From the NCBI RefSeq assembly GCF_036417845.1, contig NC_089978.1, positions 140,238,288-140,302,287 on the forward strand: a stretch of 64,000 nucleotides of DNA, in the 5' to 3' direction. Positions 63,233-64,000 of this stretch are shown piece by piece; the stretch's first letter is position 1, and every line of letters begins with the position of its first letter. Under the pieces are notes generated by a model. It had not been told where the DNA came from and ran no database searches. It saw only the letters and a list, made by a program, of their open reading frames with translations. Both the position numbers and the translations under genes were made by a program. The DNA is from Apteryx mantelli. Lineage: Eukaryota > Chordata > Aves > Apterygiformes > Apterygidae.

Positions 63233-63287
63233 TCACATGAAAAGCTTCTTAGTCACATGAAAAGCTTCTTATCACATGAAAAGCTTC
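63233..63287. repeat. three-unit tandem repeat with HindIII sites
   Basis: TCACATGAAAAGCTTCTTA occurs three times head to tail (63,233; 63,253; 63,272). The units are about 20, 19 and 16 nt long, and each contains AAGCTT. The spacing changes by one base between units. Confidence 0.93.
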
Positions 63288-64000
63288 AAATTATTTATCT
63301 GTGAAATAAGATCTTTACAGATTCACTGTAAGTATGAATGAATTTTATGCATGTGACCTTAAATTCTTTAGTAAAGAATCTTATCAAAGGCAGGATATTT
63401 AGTTCTCTCAGCTCTAAAGAATTCACATTAAAAGATTACATATTAGTAAAGAAAAGGGTCAAAAGAGATGTGTGAGGACAAAAGAACCTTAACTTTTCTC
63501 TTTTTGCTAATTAACTTATTACTTCAAATTATCCTGTGTATATTTCCTGTATATAAGTGACATTGATAAACTGCGTATTGGAGGCTGACATGCTGGATTA
63601 GCGACTGGTAAATAAATGAAGTATAAGTAACTACTAATTTTGGACATAAGTATTCTAAAAAACACTATTTTTATTGTCCACACCATAGCAGAATAGATTC
63701 TAACTCAAGAAAGAAGTAGCAGTTTAATGCATCTTGATACAATTTGAAACTCATTTTGAAGTTCAGGAAGGAAAAGGCTGTTCTTTAGATTCACTTCTAA
63801 AAGCCACAATAAAGCCTCAAAAACATACTAACTGGCTTATTCTGTAACAGGTATGGAAGAGTTTAGGAGCAAAGTATAGAACATGAAGTATAGTTAATGT
63901 AGGAGGGTTATAAGATTTGGAGAAAAATTTCACAAGGTATAGAATTAACTTGTATGAATTCTAAACTCATGGAAAATTATGTCTCCAAAGGTAAATATAA

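Larger units (their letters stand above)
52039..64000. other. AT-rich stretch downstream of CR1 copy C
   Basis: About 12 kb with no nameable gene. It holds two old CR1-like relics (56.36 and 59.14 kb), one fairly good exon-like segment (54.5 kb), a poly-A run and a three-unit tandem repeat near 63.24 kb. A longer minus-strand open frame at 60,336-60,602 has no recognised domain and could be chance. Confidence 0.5.

Noticed and set aside
1..64000. CRISPR arrays, tRNA or rRNA genes, bacterial operons
   Set aside because: None seen. The composition, LINEs and lack of dense coding frames indicate vertebrate nuclear DNA.

Overview
This window looks like bird (possibly other sauropsid) nuclear DNA: AT-rich, with no bacterial-style gene packing, no rRNA or tRNA gene that I could recognise, and three long copies of a CR1-type LINE whose 3' ends carry the octamer tail (ATTCTGTG)n typical of avian CR1. 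Three copies with long open reverse-transcriptase frames in 64 kb is a lot. The species cannot be fixed from the sequence. Bird lineages with CR1 expansions (woodpeckers, hornbills and relatives) are one possibility, as inference only.

Layout. 1-13,640: AT-rich non-coding DNA with small tandem duplications and homopolymers. 13,640-16,000: CR1 copy A (+), 5'-truncated inside the endonuclease. 16,002-43,718: AT-rich DNA with a (CCTTT)n tract, other microsatellites, a MIR-like relic and an 80-bp AT-rich inverted repeat. 43,719-45,877: CR1 copy B (-), 5'-truncated, with its remaining ORF2 fully open. About 47,990-52,038: CR1 copy C (+), nearly full length, with ORF1 (zinc-finger-like and SGNH-esterase parts) and ORF2 (endonuclease plus reverse transcriptase) but several disabling lesions. 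52,039-64,000: AT-rich DNA with two old CR1-like relics, a poly-A run and a small HindIII-containing tandem repeat.

The strongest signal is the relationship among the three CR1 copies. A and C share a 312-nt block with no differences that I could see, containing a shared 11-nt deletion. The deletion splits ORF2 at an overlapping stop/start. Upstream of the block A and C differ at roughly one base in ten, and downstream they differ again. Over the last ~1.5 kb A is instead close to B, sharing a 3-nt insertion that C lacks. The flanks are unrelated, so these are separate insertions with a mosaic history (gene conversion, recombination or template switching).

No host gene can be named. Several minus-strand segments between 21 and 55 kb have good splice signals around short open frames, and some have compatible phases. 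In AT-rich DNA of this length such pseudo-exons are expected by chance, so they are given only as low-confidence candidates.
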